64,000 nucleotides of DNA, taken from assembly GCF_003814875.1 (NCBI RefSeq), contig NZ_RKQF01000001.1, positions 4,898,001 through 4,962,000 of the forward strand. Reading direction: 5' to 3'. This document shows positions 53,550 to 61,976 of this stretch, one piece after another. The notes under the pieces are model-generated. The model had not been told where the DNA came from. It saw nothing but the letters and a program-made list of their open reading frames with translations, and made no database searches. The translations under genes and the position numbers were made by a program. The stretch's first letter is position 1; each line of letters begins with the position of its first letter. This stretch comes from Streptomyces sp. Ag109_O5-1. GTDB lineage: Bacteria > Actinomycetota > Actinomycetes > Streptomycetales > Streptomycetaceae.

Positions 53550-54449
53550 TCACGGCCGCCGGGCCGCCCGGCCCAGTTGCTCCAGCGTCGCCGCCACGGC
53601 CGGCACCTGCGCCAGGTCGGGCAGTGTGAGCGCGACGATCTCCCGCCGTACCGCGGGTTCCAGCGCCACTGTGCGCGCACCCCTCGGGCGTACCGACTCG
53701 ATGGCCAGCTGGGGCAGGACCGCGACGCCCAGACCCGCGCCGACCAGGCCGACCACGGCCGGGTAGTCGTCGGTGGCGAAGTCGATGCGGGGCGTGAAGC
53801 CCGCGCTCTCGCACACCTCGACGAGCTGTCCCCGGCAGCGCGGGCAGCCCGCGATCCAGGGCTCGCCGGCGAGTTCCCCGATGGCGACGGACTCCGCGCG
53901 GGCGAGCCGGTGCCGTTCGGGCACCAGGCCGACGAGACGGTCGGTGAGCAGCGGTCGTACGACCAGGTCCGCCCACTCCTCCGCGCCGGGCGCGCCCTCG
54001 TAGCGGAAGGCCAGCGCGATGTCACAGTCGCCCTCGCGCAGCAGTTCGACCGACTTCGGGGGCTCTGCCTCCTCCAGGGAGACGCGGGTGCCGGGGTGGG
54101 CGGCGCGCAGGGCGGCGAGGGCCGTCGGGACCAGGGTGGAGCTGCCGCTCGGGAAGGAGACCAGCCGGACGCGGCCGGCACGCAGGCCGGCGATGGCGGC
54201 GACCTCCTCCTCGGCCGCGGTGAGTCCGGCGAGGATGCCGGAGGCGTGCCGGACCAGGGCCTCGCCGGCCTGGGTCAGACGCATCTCGCGGCCGTTGCGG
54301 ACCAGCAGCGGGGTGCCGACGGAGGCCTCCAGGGCCTTCATCTGCTGGCTGACGGCGGGCTGGGTGCAGCCCAGTTCGCGCCCCGCCGCCGAGAAGGAAC
54401 CGGTGGTGGCGACGGCGCGCAGGACGCGGAGATGACGTGCCTCGATCAC
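53550..54449 (-). CDS. LysR-family transcriptional regulator
   Basis: 299 residues from the GTG at 54449 (CAGGG upstream). The N-terminal winged HTH (MIEARHLRVLRAVATTGSFSAAGRELGCTQPAVSQQMKAL in parts) is followed by the LysR substrate-binding domain. Notable is a CPRC motif (GCPRCRGQL) in the effector domain, which could bind metal or be redox-active. It starts 79 bp from the divergent MOSC gene, the usual arrangement for a LysR regulator and its target. Confidence 0.9.
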   Translation of the reverse strand: MIEARHLRVLRAVATTGSFSAAGRELGCTQPAVSQQMKALEASVGTPLLVRNGREMRLTQAGEALVRHASGILAGLTAAEEEVAAIAGLRAGRVRLVSFPSGSSTLVPTALAALRAAHPGTRVSLEEAEPPKSVELLREGDCDIALAFRYEGAPGAEEWADLVVRPLLTDRLVGLVPERHRLARAESVAIGELAGEPWIAGCPRCRGQLVEVCESAGFTPRIDFATDDYPAVVGLVGAGLGVAVLPQLAIESVRPRGARTVALEPAVRREIVALTLPDLAQVPAVAATLEQLGRAARRP

Positions 54450-54528
54450 CCCCTGAGCATAAGGCGGGCTTGGACAGGGCACCCGATATTGCGTCGACGC
54501 TTTGAGGGAGGTCCCGTACCGTCGCACC

Positions 54529-55197
54529 ATGGAGCTTCTCTCGGTGAACCTGGGACGCGCACGTGCGGTGGCGTACACGGACCAGAAGGACGGCGTGACC
54601 GGCATCGACAAACGTCCGGTGGACGGGCCGGTGCGGGTGGCGGCGCCCGGGCCGAAGGGGACCACGGGCAGCGGTCTCGCCGGGGACACGGTGTGCGACC
54701 TGCGTCATCACGGCGGTGACGACCAGGCCGTGTACGCGTACGCGCGCGAGGACCTCGACGGCTGGGGCGAGGAGCTCGGCCGGACGCTGCCGAACGGCTG
54801 TTTCGGTGAGAACCTCACGACAAACGGGCTGAACGTGTCGGATGCGCTGATCGGCGAGCGCTGGCGGATCGGTTCCGAGGTCGTACTCGAGGTCACCTCC
54901 GGGCGCATCCCGTGCCGTACTTTTCAGGGCCATCTGGGCGAGCGGGGATGGGTGAAGAGGTTCACGCGGAAGGGTGCGTCCGGTGCCTACCTCCGGGTGA
55001 TCGAACCGGGTGAGATCAGAGCCGGCGACCCGATCGAGATCGTGCACCGTCCGGAGCACGGGGTGACGGCGGCGTTGGAGTTCCGCGCGGTCACCACGGA
55101 GCGGGAGTTGCTGCCGCGGCTCCTTGCGGCGGGCGAGGCGCTGCACCCTGAGGCGCTGGCGCAGGCCCGGAAGTACGTGGCGGCACAGGGCGGCTGA
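54529..55197 (+). CDS. MOSC-domain protein (YiiM-like)
   Basis: 222 residues, complete MOSC domain with a beta-strand N-terminus (SVNLGRARAVAYTDQKDGVTGI), DLRHHGGDDQAVYAYAREDL, GCFGENLTTNGLNVSD and the conserved Cys in GRIPCRTFQGHL. MOSC domains carry sulfur or bind molybdenum cofactor; YiiM-type members detoxify N-hydroxylated bases with MoCo. It is divergent from a LysR regulator that probably controls it. Confidence 0.92.
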   Translation: MELLSVNLGRARAVAYTDQKDGVTGIDKRPVDGPVRVAAPGPKGTTGSGLAGDTVCDLRHHGGDDQAVYAYAREDLDGWGEELGRTLPNGCFGENLTTNGLNVSDALIGERWRIGSEVVLEVTSGRIPCRTFQGHLGERGWVKRFTRKGASGAYLRVIEPGEIRAGDPIEIVHRPEHGVTAALEFRAVTTERELLPRLLAAGEALHPEALAQARKYVAAQGG

Positions 55198-55294
55198 ACA
55201 GCCGTCACACATACGCCGTTCACCGGCGCTTCATCCTTCGGGAGAGCCGGTGCGCACTGCGGACGCCGTCAGTCCGGGTAACTACCCTTGGGCC

Positions 55295-56068
55295 ATGACA
55301 ACGGCTCTGATTACGGGATCGACCGCGGGGATCGGTGCCGCGTTCGCGCGGCGGCTGGCGGCTGACGGGCACAACCTGGTCCTGGTGGCGCGGGACACCA
55401 AACGGCTGCGCGAACAGGCGACCGAGCTGCACGACCGGCACGGCATCGAGGCGGAGGTGCTCACCGCCGACCTCGCCGAGGACGCCGGTATCGAGGCGGT
55501 GGCCGCCCGCCTGGAGGACCGCAGGAACCCGGTCGACCTGCTGGTCAACAACGCGGGCTTCGGCAACAAGGGCCGTTTCCTCGATGTGCCGATGGCCGAC
55601 GAGCTGCGCATGCTCAAGGTGCACTGCGAGGCGGTGCTGCGGCTGACGGCGGCGGCGGCCGAGGGGATGCGGGAGCGCGGGCGAGGCGGTGTCGTCAACG
55701 TGGCGTCGGTGGCGGCCTTCGTGCCGCGCGGTACGTACGGTGCCTCCAAGTCATGGGTCGTGCAGTTCACCCAGGGTGCGGCGCGCGACCTCGCGGGCAG
55801 CGGGGTACGGCTGATGGCGCTGGCGCCCGGTTTCGTCCGTACGGAGTTCCACGAGCGGGCCGGGATGGGCACGGACAACATCCCCGGCTGGATGTGGCTG
55901 GACGCGGACAAGCTGGTCGCGGCGGCGCTGGCCGATCTCGCGCGCGGGAAGACGCTGTCGGTCCCGGATCCGCGGTACAAGGTGCTGACGGGCCTGGCGA
56001 GGGTGGCACCGCGCGGCCTGGTGGGCGGGATCAGCTCGAAGACGGGGCGCAAGTACGGGCCGCAGTAG
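55295..56068 (+). CDS. Short-chain dehydrogenase/reductase
   Basis: 257 residues. Cofactor motif TGSTAGIGAAFARRLA near the N-terminus, NNAG (VNNAGFGNKG), catalytic Ser-Tyr-Lys as VASVAAF...YGASKSW and a C-terminal tail ending KYGPQ. Arg residues after the first strand (LVARDTKRL) suggest NADP(H). Substrate unknown. A TAACTA-type box just before the ATG suggests a short or absent leader. Confidence 0.92.
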   Translation: MTTALITGSTAGIGAAFARRLAADGHNLVLVARDTKRLREQATELHDRHGIEAEVLTADLAEDAGIEAVAARLEDRRNPVDLLVNNAGFGNKGRFLDVPMADELRMLKVHCEAVLRLTAAAAEGMRERGRGGVVNVASVAAFVPRGTYGASKSWVVQFTQGAARDLAGSGVRLMALAPGFVRTEFHERAGMGTDNIPGWMWLDADKLVAAALADLARGKTLSVPDPRYKVLTGLARVAPRGLVGGISSKTGRKYGPQ

Positions 56069-56153
56069 GGGCCGCGGTCGCACAGGAACCGTAGCCGGGC
56101 CGGTGGGAAGATGGGCGTGAGGGACCGGACCCAGGGGGGCCGGAGGCGGTGTC

Positions 56154-56861
56154 ATGACGTTCGTGCAGCTCATCGAGTGCAGAACCAGCCGGCTGGACGA
56201 GATGAACCAGCTGGTCGGCAGGTGGGTCGAGCAGACCAAGGGGAAGCGGACGGCGACGCACGCGGTGGTCGGCAAGGACCGCTCCGACGCGTCGCACGTC
56301 GTCGAGATCGTGGAGTTCCCGTCATACGAGGACGCCATGCGCAACTCGAACCTCCCGGAGACCGACAAGGTCTTCCACGAGTTGCTGGCGCTGTGCGACG
56401 AGATGCCGACGTTCACGGATCTGGACGTGGTGCGCGACGAACGGTTGTACGCCGACACCGCGCGGCGGTTCTTCGAGACGATCGCCGCGGCCGGCCCGCT
56501 GGCTCCGCTGGACGGTCTGCTCGCCGAGGACTACCACGACCACGATCCGGGCAACGAGCAGCCGACCATCGGCATGGACGCGGTCCGGCGCGAGATCGGG
56601 ATGTGGCGGGGCGCCTTCGACTTCACGTTCCATGTCGAGGACCAGTTCGCCCAGGACGACCGGGTGTGCACCAGGTGGATCTGGAAGGGGCGGCAGAAGG
56701 CGGAGTTCCTGGGCCTGCCGAACACGCGACAGCTGGTCAAGATGACCGGGACGACGATCCACCGCTTCGACGACAGCGGGAAGATCGCCGAGGGCTGGTG
56801 GGAGTACGACCGGCTCGGGCTGATGGGGCAGCTCGGAGCACTGGACGAGCTGGAGAACTGA
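56154..56861 (+). CDS. Two-domain protein: dimeric alpha-beta barrel plus SnoaL-like (ester cyclase)
   Basis: 235 residues with a GGAGG box 7 nt before the ATG. The N-terminal half (about 1-85) reads as a ferredoxin-like alpha-beta domain (LDEMNQLVGRWVEQTKGKRT, VVEIVEFPSYEDAMRNS). The C-terminal half is a SnoaL-like polyketide cyclase fold (LLAEDYHDHDPGNEQPTIGMDAVRREI, FHVEDQFAQDDRV, GKIAEGWWEYDRLG). Such proteins often bind or convert small hydrophobic acids; the fusion to the first domain is common in actinobacteria. No pathway is evident. Confidence 0.82.
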   Translation: MTFVQLIECRTSRLDEMNQLVGRWVEQTKGKRTATHAVVGKDRSDASHVVEIVEFPSYEDAMRNSNLPETDKVFHELLALCDEMPTFTDLDVVRDERLYADTARRFFETIAAAGPLAPLDGLLAEDYHDHDPGNEQPTIGMDAVRREIGMWRGAFDFTFHVEDQFAQDDRVCTRWIWKGRQKAEFLGLPNTRQLVKMTGTTIHRFDDSGKIAEGWWEYDRLGLMGQLGALDELEN

Positions 56862-56912
56862 GACGGCAGGGCCCGCAGAGCGGTACGACAATGAGTAGAG
56901 CCCGCGAGGGGC

Positions 56913-56953
56913 GAAGCCCCCGTTCCCGGCGGATGACCGGGAACGGGGGCTTC
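56913..56953. terminator. Strong terminator downstream of groEL1
   Basis: GAAGCCCCCGTTCCCGG (56913-56929) pairs perfectly with CCGGGAACGGGGGCTTC (56937-56953), loop 7 nt, between the SnoaL-like gene and groEL1, which converge. Confidence 0.88.
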
Positions 56954-57009
56954 CTCAAGCGCTGTCACGCACTGGGCGCGGTGTCACGCGCTGGGCGCGG
57001 TGACGACGC

Positions 57010-58635
57010 TCAGTGGGCGTGGCCGTGGGAGTGACCCGCGGCGGCCGGCTCTTCCTCTTCCTTCTTCTCGACGACCAGGGTCTCGGTCGTCAGGAGCAGG
57101 GAGGCGATGGAGGCGGCGTTCTCCAGGGCGGAGCGGGTGACCTTGACCGGGTCGATGACGCCGGCCTTGACCAGGTCGCCGTACTCGCCGGTGGCGGCGT
57201 TGAAGCCCTGGCCCTTGTCGAGCTCGGCGACCTTGGAGGTGATGACGTAGCCCTCCAGGCCGGCGTTCTCGGCGATCCAGCGCAGCGGCTCGACGACGGC
57301 GCGGCGGACGACGGCCACACCGGTCGCCTCGTCGCCGGTCTTGCCGAGGCCGTCCTCCAGGACCTTCGCGGCGTGGACCAGCGCGGAGCCACCACCGGAG
57401 ACGATGCCCTCCTCGACCGCGGCGCGGGTCGCGGAGATGGCGTCCTCCAGACGGTGCTTCTTCTCCTTCAGCTCCACCTCGGTGGCGGCGCCGACCTTGA
57501 TCACGCACACGCCGCCGGCCAGCTTCGCGAGGCGCTCCTGGAGCTTCTCGCGGTCCCAGTCGGAGTCGGTGTTCTCGATCTCGGCCTTGATCTGGGCGAC
57601 GCGGCCGACGACGGCCTCGGAGTCACCGGCACCGTCGACGACGGTGGTGTCGTCCTTGGTGACGGTGACGCGGCGGGCGGAGCCCAGCACGTCGGTGCCG
57701 ACCTGGTCGAGCTTGAGGCCGACCTCCTCGGAGATGACCGTGGCGCCGGTGAGGATCGCCAGGTCCTGCAGCATCGCCTTGCGGCGGTCACCGAAGCCGG
57801 GGGCCTTGACCGCGACCGCGTTGAAGGTGCCGCGGATCTTGTTCACCACGAGGGTGGACAGGGCCTCGCCGTCCACGTCCTCGGCGATGATCAGCAGCGG
57901 CTTCGAGGCGTTGGACTGGATGATCTTCTCCAGCAGCGGCAGCAGGTCCGCGATGGAGGAGATCTTGCCCTGGTTGATGAGGATGTAGGGGTCCTCCAGG
58001 ACCGCCTCCATGCGCTCCTGGTCCGTCACGAAGTACGGCGACAGGTAGCCCTTGTCGAAGGCCATGCCCTCGGTGAAGTCCAGCTCCAGACCGAAGGTGT
58101 TGGACTCCTCGACGGTGATGACACCGTCCTTGCCGACCTTGTCCATCGCCTCGGCGATGAGCTCGCCGACCTGCTGGTCCTGGGCGGACAGCGCGGCGAC
58201 GGCGGCGATGTCGGACTTCTCCTCGATCGGGCGGGCCGTCGCGAGCAGGTCGTCGGAGATGGCGGCGACGGCGGCGTCGATGCCCTTCTTCAGGGCGGCC
58301 GGGGAGGCGCCCGCGGCGACGTTCTTCAGGCCCTCGCGGACCAGCGCCTGGGCCAGCACGGTGGCGGTGGTCGTACCGTCACCCGCGATGTCGTTGGTCT
58401 TGGTCGCCACCTCCTTCACCAGCTGGGCGCCGAGGTTCTCGTACGGGTCCTCGATCTCGACCTCACGGGCGATCGTGACACCGTCGTTGGTGATGGTGGG
58501 CGCGCCGAACTTCTTGTCGATGACGACGTTGCGGCCCTTGGGGCCGATCGTCACCTTCACCGTGTCGGCAAGCTTGTTGACGCCGCGCTCAAGGGCGCGA
58601 CGGGCGTCCTCGTCGAACTTCAGGATCTTCGCCAT
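57010..58635 (-). CDS. groEL1: Chaperonin GroEL1
   Basis: 541 residues, full-length GroEL: GPKGRNVVIDKKFGAPTITNDGVTIAREVE, DGTTTATVLAQALV (ATP site) and VEEGIVSGGGSALVHA. The C-terminus is His-rich (GHSHGHAH), the hallmark of actinobacterial GroEL1 rather than the Gly-Gly-Met tail of GroEL2. It is the second gene of the groES-groEL1 operon, 118 bp after groES. Another copy of groEL is expected elsewhere in the genome. It folds newly made proteins in the cytoplasm with GroES. Confidence 0.98.
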   Translation of the reverse strand: MAKILKFDEDARRALERGVNKLADTVKVTIGPKGRNVVIDKKFGAPTITNDGVTIAREVEIEDPYENLGAQLVKEVATKTNDIAGDGTTTATVLAQALVREGLKNVAAGASPAALKKGIDAAVAAISDDLLATARPIEEKSDIAAVAALSAQDQQVGELIAEAMDKVGKDGVITVEESNTFGLELDFTEGMAFDKGYLSPYFVTDQERMEAVLEDPYILINQGKISSIADLLPLLEKIIQSNASKPLLIIAEDVDGEALSTLVVNKIRGTFNAVAVKAPGFGDRRKAMLQDLAILTGATVISEEVGLKLDQVGTDVLGSARRVTVTKDDTTVVDGAGDSEAVVGRVAQIKAEIENTDSDWDREKLQERLAKLAGGVCVIKVGAATEVELKEKKHRLEDAISATRAAVEEGIVSGGGSALVHAAKVLEDGLGKTGDEATGVAVVRRAVVEPLRWIAENAGLEGYVITSKVAELDKGQGFNAATGEYGDLVKAGVIDPVKVTRSALENAASIASLLLTTETLVVEKKEEEEPAAAGHSHGHAH

Positions 58636-58753
58636 GGGAGCGGTTCAGCCCTCTCGGAAAACGTGAGTGAAACGAACCGCGCCCCCGACGCCCGGCTTCA
58701 TGAGATCGCGGGGGCCAGGGGCGCAGTTCAAAGCAGAATGTGCTTCGGGTGAA

Positions 58754-59062
58754 CTACTTCTCGATGATCGCGAGCACGTCGCGAGCCGAGAGGACGAGGT
58801 ACTCGTCGCCGTTGTACTTCACCTCGGTGCCGCCGTACTTGCTGTAGAGCACGACATCGCCGACCTTGACATCGAGCGGCAGGCGCTCGCCGTTCTCGAA
58901 ACGGCCCGGGCCCACGGCGAGGACGGCGCCCTCCTGGGGCTTCTCCTTCGCGGTGTCCGGGATGACCAGGCCGGAGGCCGTGGTCTGCTCGGCGTCGAGC
59001 GGCTGGACCACGATGCGGTCCTCAAGCGGCTTGATGGCAACCTTGGAGCTGGTGGTCGTCAC
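58754..59062 (-). CDS. groES: Co-chaperonin GroES
   Basis: 102 residues with the mobile loop region (LDAEQTTASGLVIPDTAKEKPQEG) and VGDVVLYSKYGGTEVKYNGDEYLVLSARDVLAIIEK (in parts). It caps GroEL during folding. It begins 100 bp downstream of a double CIRCE promoter. Confidence 0.98.
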   Translation of the reverse strand: MTTTSSKVAIKPLEDRIVVQPLDAEQTTASGLVIPDTAKEKPQEGAVLAVGPGRFENGERLPLDVKVGDVVLYSKYGGTEVKYNGDEYLVLSARDVLAIIEK

Positions 59063-59161
59063 GATCCGACCTCCCCCTTCGGAGATCTCACGGGGTTAAC
59101 TGTCTGAGGTGGCGACCAGGTGGATCCGTCGTCGCGGGTGCCGGACCTGCCCGTCGCGTTG

Positions 59162-59188
59162 TTGGCACTCTCATCTGCCGAGTGCCAG
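59162..59188. promoter_or_regulatory. CIRCE element 1 (HrcA operator)
   Basis: TTGGCACTC (59162-59170), 9 nt, GAGTGCCAG (59180-59188): CIRCE with two changed positions from TTAGCACTC-N9-GAGTGCTAA. It covers the transcription start region. Confidence 0.9.
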
Positions 59189-59193
59189 AGCCG

Positions 59194-59235
59194 AGACTAT
59201 GACCGCGATTAGCACTCGGTCAAGCGGAGTGCCAA
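59194..59235 (-). promoter_or_regulatory. groES promoter with CIRCE element 2
   Basis: TTAGCACTC (59209-59217), 9 nt, GAGTGCCAA (59227-59235) is the second CIRCE. On the minus strand TTGACC (59218-59223) and TAGTCT (59194-59199), 18 nt apart, form the promoter, with its -35 inside the CIRCE spacer, so HrcA would block it directly. Confidence 0.85.
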
Positions 59236-59275
59236 TTGCGAGCGGCGCGGCGCGGGAACGGGTGGCATCCGAAGG

Positions 59276-60046
59276 TCACAGGGTGACGGTGGCGTGCATC
59301 TCCCACACGAGGATCTCGGCGGGTGCGTAGGCGTGGACCCGGTGTCCGCCGGTGGCGGTGAAGCGGGCCGCGTCACCCTCGTGGAGCACCCCCGCGCCCT
59401 CCAGGTCCACCGAGCCGCGGGCGACGAACAGGTGCAGATACGGCGCCTCGGGAAGGATGACATGCTGTCCGGGCCCCAGCCGGGCCGCGTACAGCGCGGC
59501 GTGCCGGTTGTGGATCCGGATGGCGCTCGCTCCCCTGTGCCGGTCCATGCCGGACGCCACCGTGACCAGGCCGCCGGACAGCAGCTCGGCGTCGATCTCC
59601 AGCTGTTCGTAGCCCGGGGTGACGCCGGCCTCGTCCGGGACGACCCACATCTGGACGAAGTGCACGGGGGCGGCGGGGGGCCGGTCCATGGACCGGTAGG
59701 TGTCGTTCTTCTCGGAGTGCAGGATGCCGGTGCCGGCGCTCATCCGCTGGGCCAGGCCCGGGTAGATCACGCCGGAATGGCCGCTGGAGTCCTGGTGGAC
59801 GAGTGAGCCCTGCAGCACCCAGGTGACGATCTCCATGTCCCGGTGCGGATGCGTCTCGAAGCCGGCGCCCGGCTGCACCAGGTCCTCGTTGTTGACCAGC
59901 AGCAGTCCGTGGTGCGTGTTGGCCGGGTCAGGCCGGCTCGTGCCGAGGGAGAACGAGTGCTTCGAGTCGAGCCAGGACAACCGGCTCGACTGCCTGCCGT
60001 CCGCGCGCCGCACCTCCACGCCGGGTGCGAGCAGTGTGCTGCCCAT
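59276..60046 (-). CDS. Pirin-family cupin protein
   Basis: 256 residues from the ATG at 60046 (GGAAGGAGG 7 nt upstream). Pirin N-terminal cupin with metal-binding His in GFETHPHRDMEIVTWVLQG and GTGILHSEKND, plus the C-terminal cupin (LHLFVARGSVDLEGAGVLHEGDAARF). Pirins are nuclear or cytoplasmic metal proteins, some with quercetinase activity, others affecting central metabolism; the target here is unknown. Confidence 0.93.
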   Translation of the reverse strand: MGSTLLAPGVEVRRADGRQSSRLSWLDSKHSFSLGTSRPDPANTHHGLLLVNNEDLVQPGAGFETHPHRDMEIVTWVLQGSLVHQDSSGHSGVIYPGLAQRMSAGTGILHSEKNDTYRSMDRPPAAPVHFVQMWVVPDEAGVTPGYEQLEIDAELLSGGLVTVASGMDRHRGASAIRIHNRHAALYAARLGPGQHVILPEAPYLHLFVARGSVDLEGAGVLHEGDAARFTATGGHRVHAYAPAEILVWEMHATVTL

Positions 60047-60192
60047 ACCGTGCCTCCTTCCGGATTCCGGTATCGACGCTAACCCTGCTGACATGAATGT
60101 TCAAGTAATTACCTGGGACAGATACCACGCACTGGAGCCGATGAGATCACACGTCGCCTCCGCCATGACTTGAGAACTCAAGCCATGGCGCT

Positions 60193-60996
60193 CTAGAGAT
60201 AGTCCTCCAGCCGCCCCACCGTCAGCCCGCTCCCCTGGATGCGCCGCAGGAGGCGCGTCGTGCGTTCCCGCAGTGTCGGGCCCGTGGCCTCGTCCGGGCC
60301 CACCAGGACGATGTCGCCGGGGAGGAGCCGCTTCTCCCCGCTGCGGAACACGACGGTGTCGGCGGTCATCGCCGCCCGCCACAGGACCACCGCCGCCACT
60401 CCGCAGTCGGCCGCCGCACGCAGGGTGGTGGTGTCGTAGGTGCCGTAGGGCGGGCGGAAGAAGCGGGGACGGATACCGAAGCGGGACTTCAGCTTCTCCT
60501 GCTGGCCGCAGATCTCGGCGCGCTGGCCGGCGTACGGCAGGCCGGGCATGGCCGGGTGGTCGAGGGTGTGGTTCTGGACGCTCGCGCCGACCGACTGGAG
60601 CCGGGCGAAGTGGCCGTAGCCGGGGCCGACCACGCTGTCGGTGAGGAACATGCTCACCGGCAGGCGCAGTTCGCGGACCATGTCCACGAAGCGGGGGTCC
60701 TTCTCGGCGCCGTCGTCGTAGGTCAGGAAGACCACCCGGTCGGAGGTGGGGACGTGGTCGACGACCGGGGGCAGGGCGGAGTGGGCGGAGAGCGGGTGGG
60801 CCGGCGGGTGCGGGGCCGCGGGCAGGGGCGCGGTCAGGCCCCAGTGCCGGTAGGGCTGTTCGCCCGTCGGGCTCTGCGGTCGCACCCCCTCCGCGGCCTT
60901 CTTGCCCAGCCGTTCGATGGGGTCCACGGACTGGGCGCAGCCCGCGAGCAGGAGGGCGGCGGCGGTCAGGAGCGCCGCCGCCCTCAGGCGGCTCAC
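60193..60996 (-). CDS. Polysaccharide deacetylase family lipoprotein (second of pair)
   Basis: 267 residues from a GTG at 60996 that overlaps the stop of the upstream gene by 4 bp (GTGA). Lipobox LLLAGC with C20, a Pro-rich linker, then the NodB-like domain: TYDDGAEKD (catalytic Asp pair), NHTLDHPAMPG for zinc His and RPPYGTYD. The C-terminus ends with VGRLEDYL, the same as its partner (VARLEDYL). It is an exported lipoprotein that probably removes acetyl groups from wall or surface polysaccharide. Confidence 0.92.
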   Translation of the reverse strand: MSRLRAAALLTAAALLLAGCAQSVDPIERLGKKAAEGVRPQSPTGEQPYRHWGLTAPLPAAPHPPAHPLSAHSALPPVVDHVPTSDRVVFLTYDDGAEKDPRFVDMVRELRLPVSMFLTDSVVGPGYGHFARLQSVGASVQNHTLDHPAMPGLPYAGQRAEICGQQEKLKSRFGIRPRFFRPPYGTYDTTTLRAAADCGVAAVVLWRAAMTADTVVFRSGEKRLLPGDIVLVGPDEATGPTLRERTTRLLRRIQGSGLTVGRLEDYL

Positions 60997-61886
60997 AGGT
61001 AGTCCTCCAGGCGCGCCACCGCGTACCCCTCGCGTGTGACCTTGTTCAGGAAGCGCCGCATGTCGTCGACCATCGTGCCGTTCCACTCGTTCAGGCCCCG
61101 GAAGTGGGTGAGCACGATGTCACCGGGGTGCAGGCTGCGGTCGTCCTCGCGGTACTCCCAGTGGTCGACGTACACCTCCTCGTCCCAGATCGGCGCGTAC
61201 TTGATGCCGCAGGTCTTGGCGGCGCGCAGGGTGTCGCCGTTGTAGTTGCCGTAGGGCGGGCGGAAGACGGTCGGGGCCTTGCCGAACTCCCTCTTCATGA
61301 TCGTCTGCATGTCGCAGATCTCGTGCTTCTGCTCCTCGTAGGTCAGGCCCGGCAGGTAGGGGTGGGTCAGGGTGTGGTTGTTCAGGGTGTGACCCTCGGC
61401 CTGCATCTTGCGGAAGTAGCCGTAGTCGTCCTTGACCAGGTAGTTGCTGAGGAATGCGGTGTACGGGATCCGCAGGTCGCTCATCATCTGCAGGAACCGC
61501 GGGTCCTTCTCCGCGCCGTCGTCGATGGTGAGGAAGACGACCTTCTGTTTGGTCGGGACGGTGGTGAAGACCGGGGGCAGGTCGTCCTCCACCTGCCCGT
61601 CCACCTCGAAACCGTTGCGCGCGGTGATCCTCGGCTTGTACTTCGGCGGGGCCGGGGGCCGGAGCGGGACCGCGTCCAGGTCCCACTTCCTGGCGGCGGC
61701 GACCAGGGCGGCGTGGGAGTCGGGAGCGGCGGCATGGTGCGGCTGCTGACCGGCGGCGGGGCGCACGGCGGAGTCGCCGTCCGGTCCCGCGCAGCCGGAC
61801 AGCAGGGCGGCGACGGAGGCGATGGACAGGAGTCCCACCGCGCCCGCCCTCAACCCATTTTTGTCATTTTGTACGACTGCTCGCAT
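60993..61886 (-). CDS. Polysaccharide deacetylase family lipoprotein (first of pair)
   Basis: 297 residues from the ATG at 61886 (GGAAGGA upstream). Lipobox ALLSGC with C32, linker, and a NodB domain with TIDDGAEKD, NHTLTHPYLPG and RPPYGNYNGD. Its C-terminal half differs from its partner's (YVDHWEYREDDRSLHPGDIVLTHF), so the two may have different substrates. It is the first gene of the pair. Confidence 0.92.
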   Translation of the reverse strand: MRAVVQNDKNGLRAGAVGLLSIASVAALLSGCAGPDGDSAVRPAAGQQPHHAAAPDSHAALVAAARKWDLDAVPLRPPAPPKYKPRITARNGFEVDGQVEDDLPPVFTTVPTKQKVVFLTIDDGAEKDPRFLQMMSDLRIPYTAFLSNYLVKDDYGYFRKMQAEGHTLNNHTLTHPYLPGLTYEEQKHEICDMQTIMKREFGKAPTVFRPPYGNYNGDTLRAAKTCGIKYAPIWDEEVYVDHWEYREDDRSLHPGDIVLTHFRGLNEWNGTMVDDMRRFLNKVTREGYAVARLEDYL

Positions 61887-61976
61887 GAAGCCGGATCCTT
61901 CCAGGCCCCCGCCCGGAACCCGGGCAGACACCGCCGCCGGAGGCGGACCATCCACCGACTGGCCGACAATGAACCG

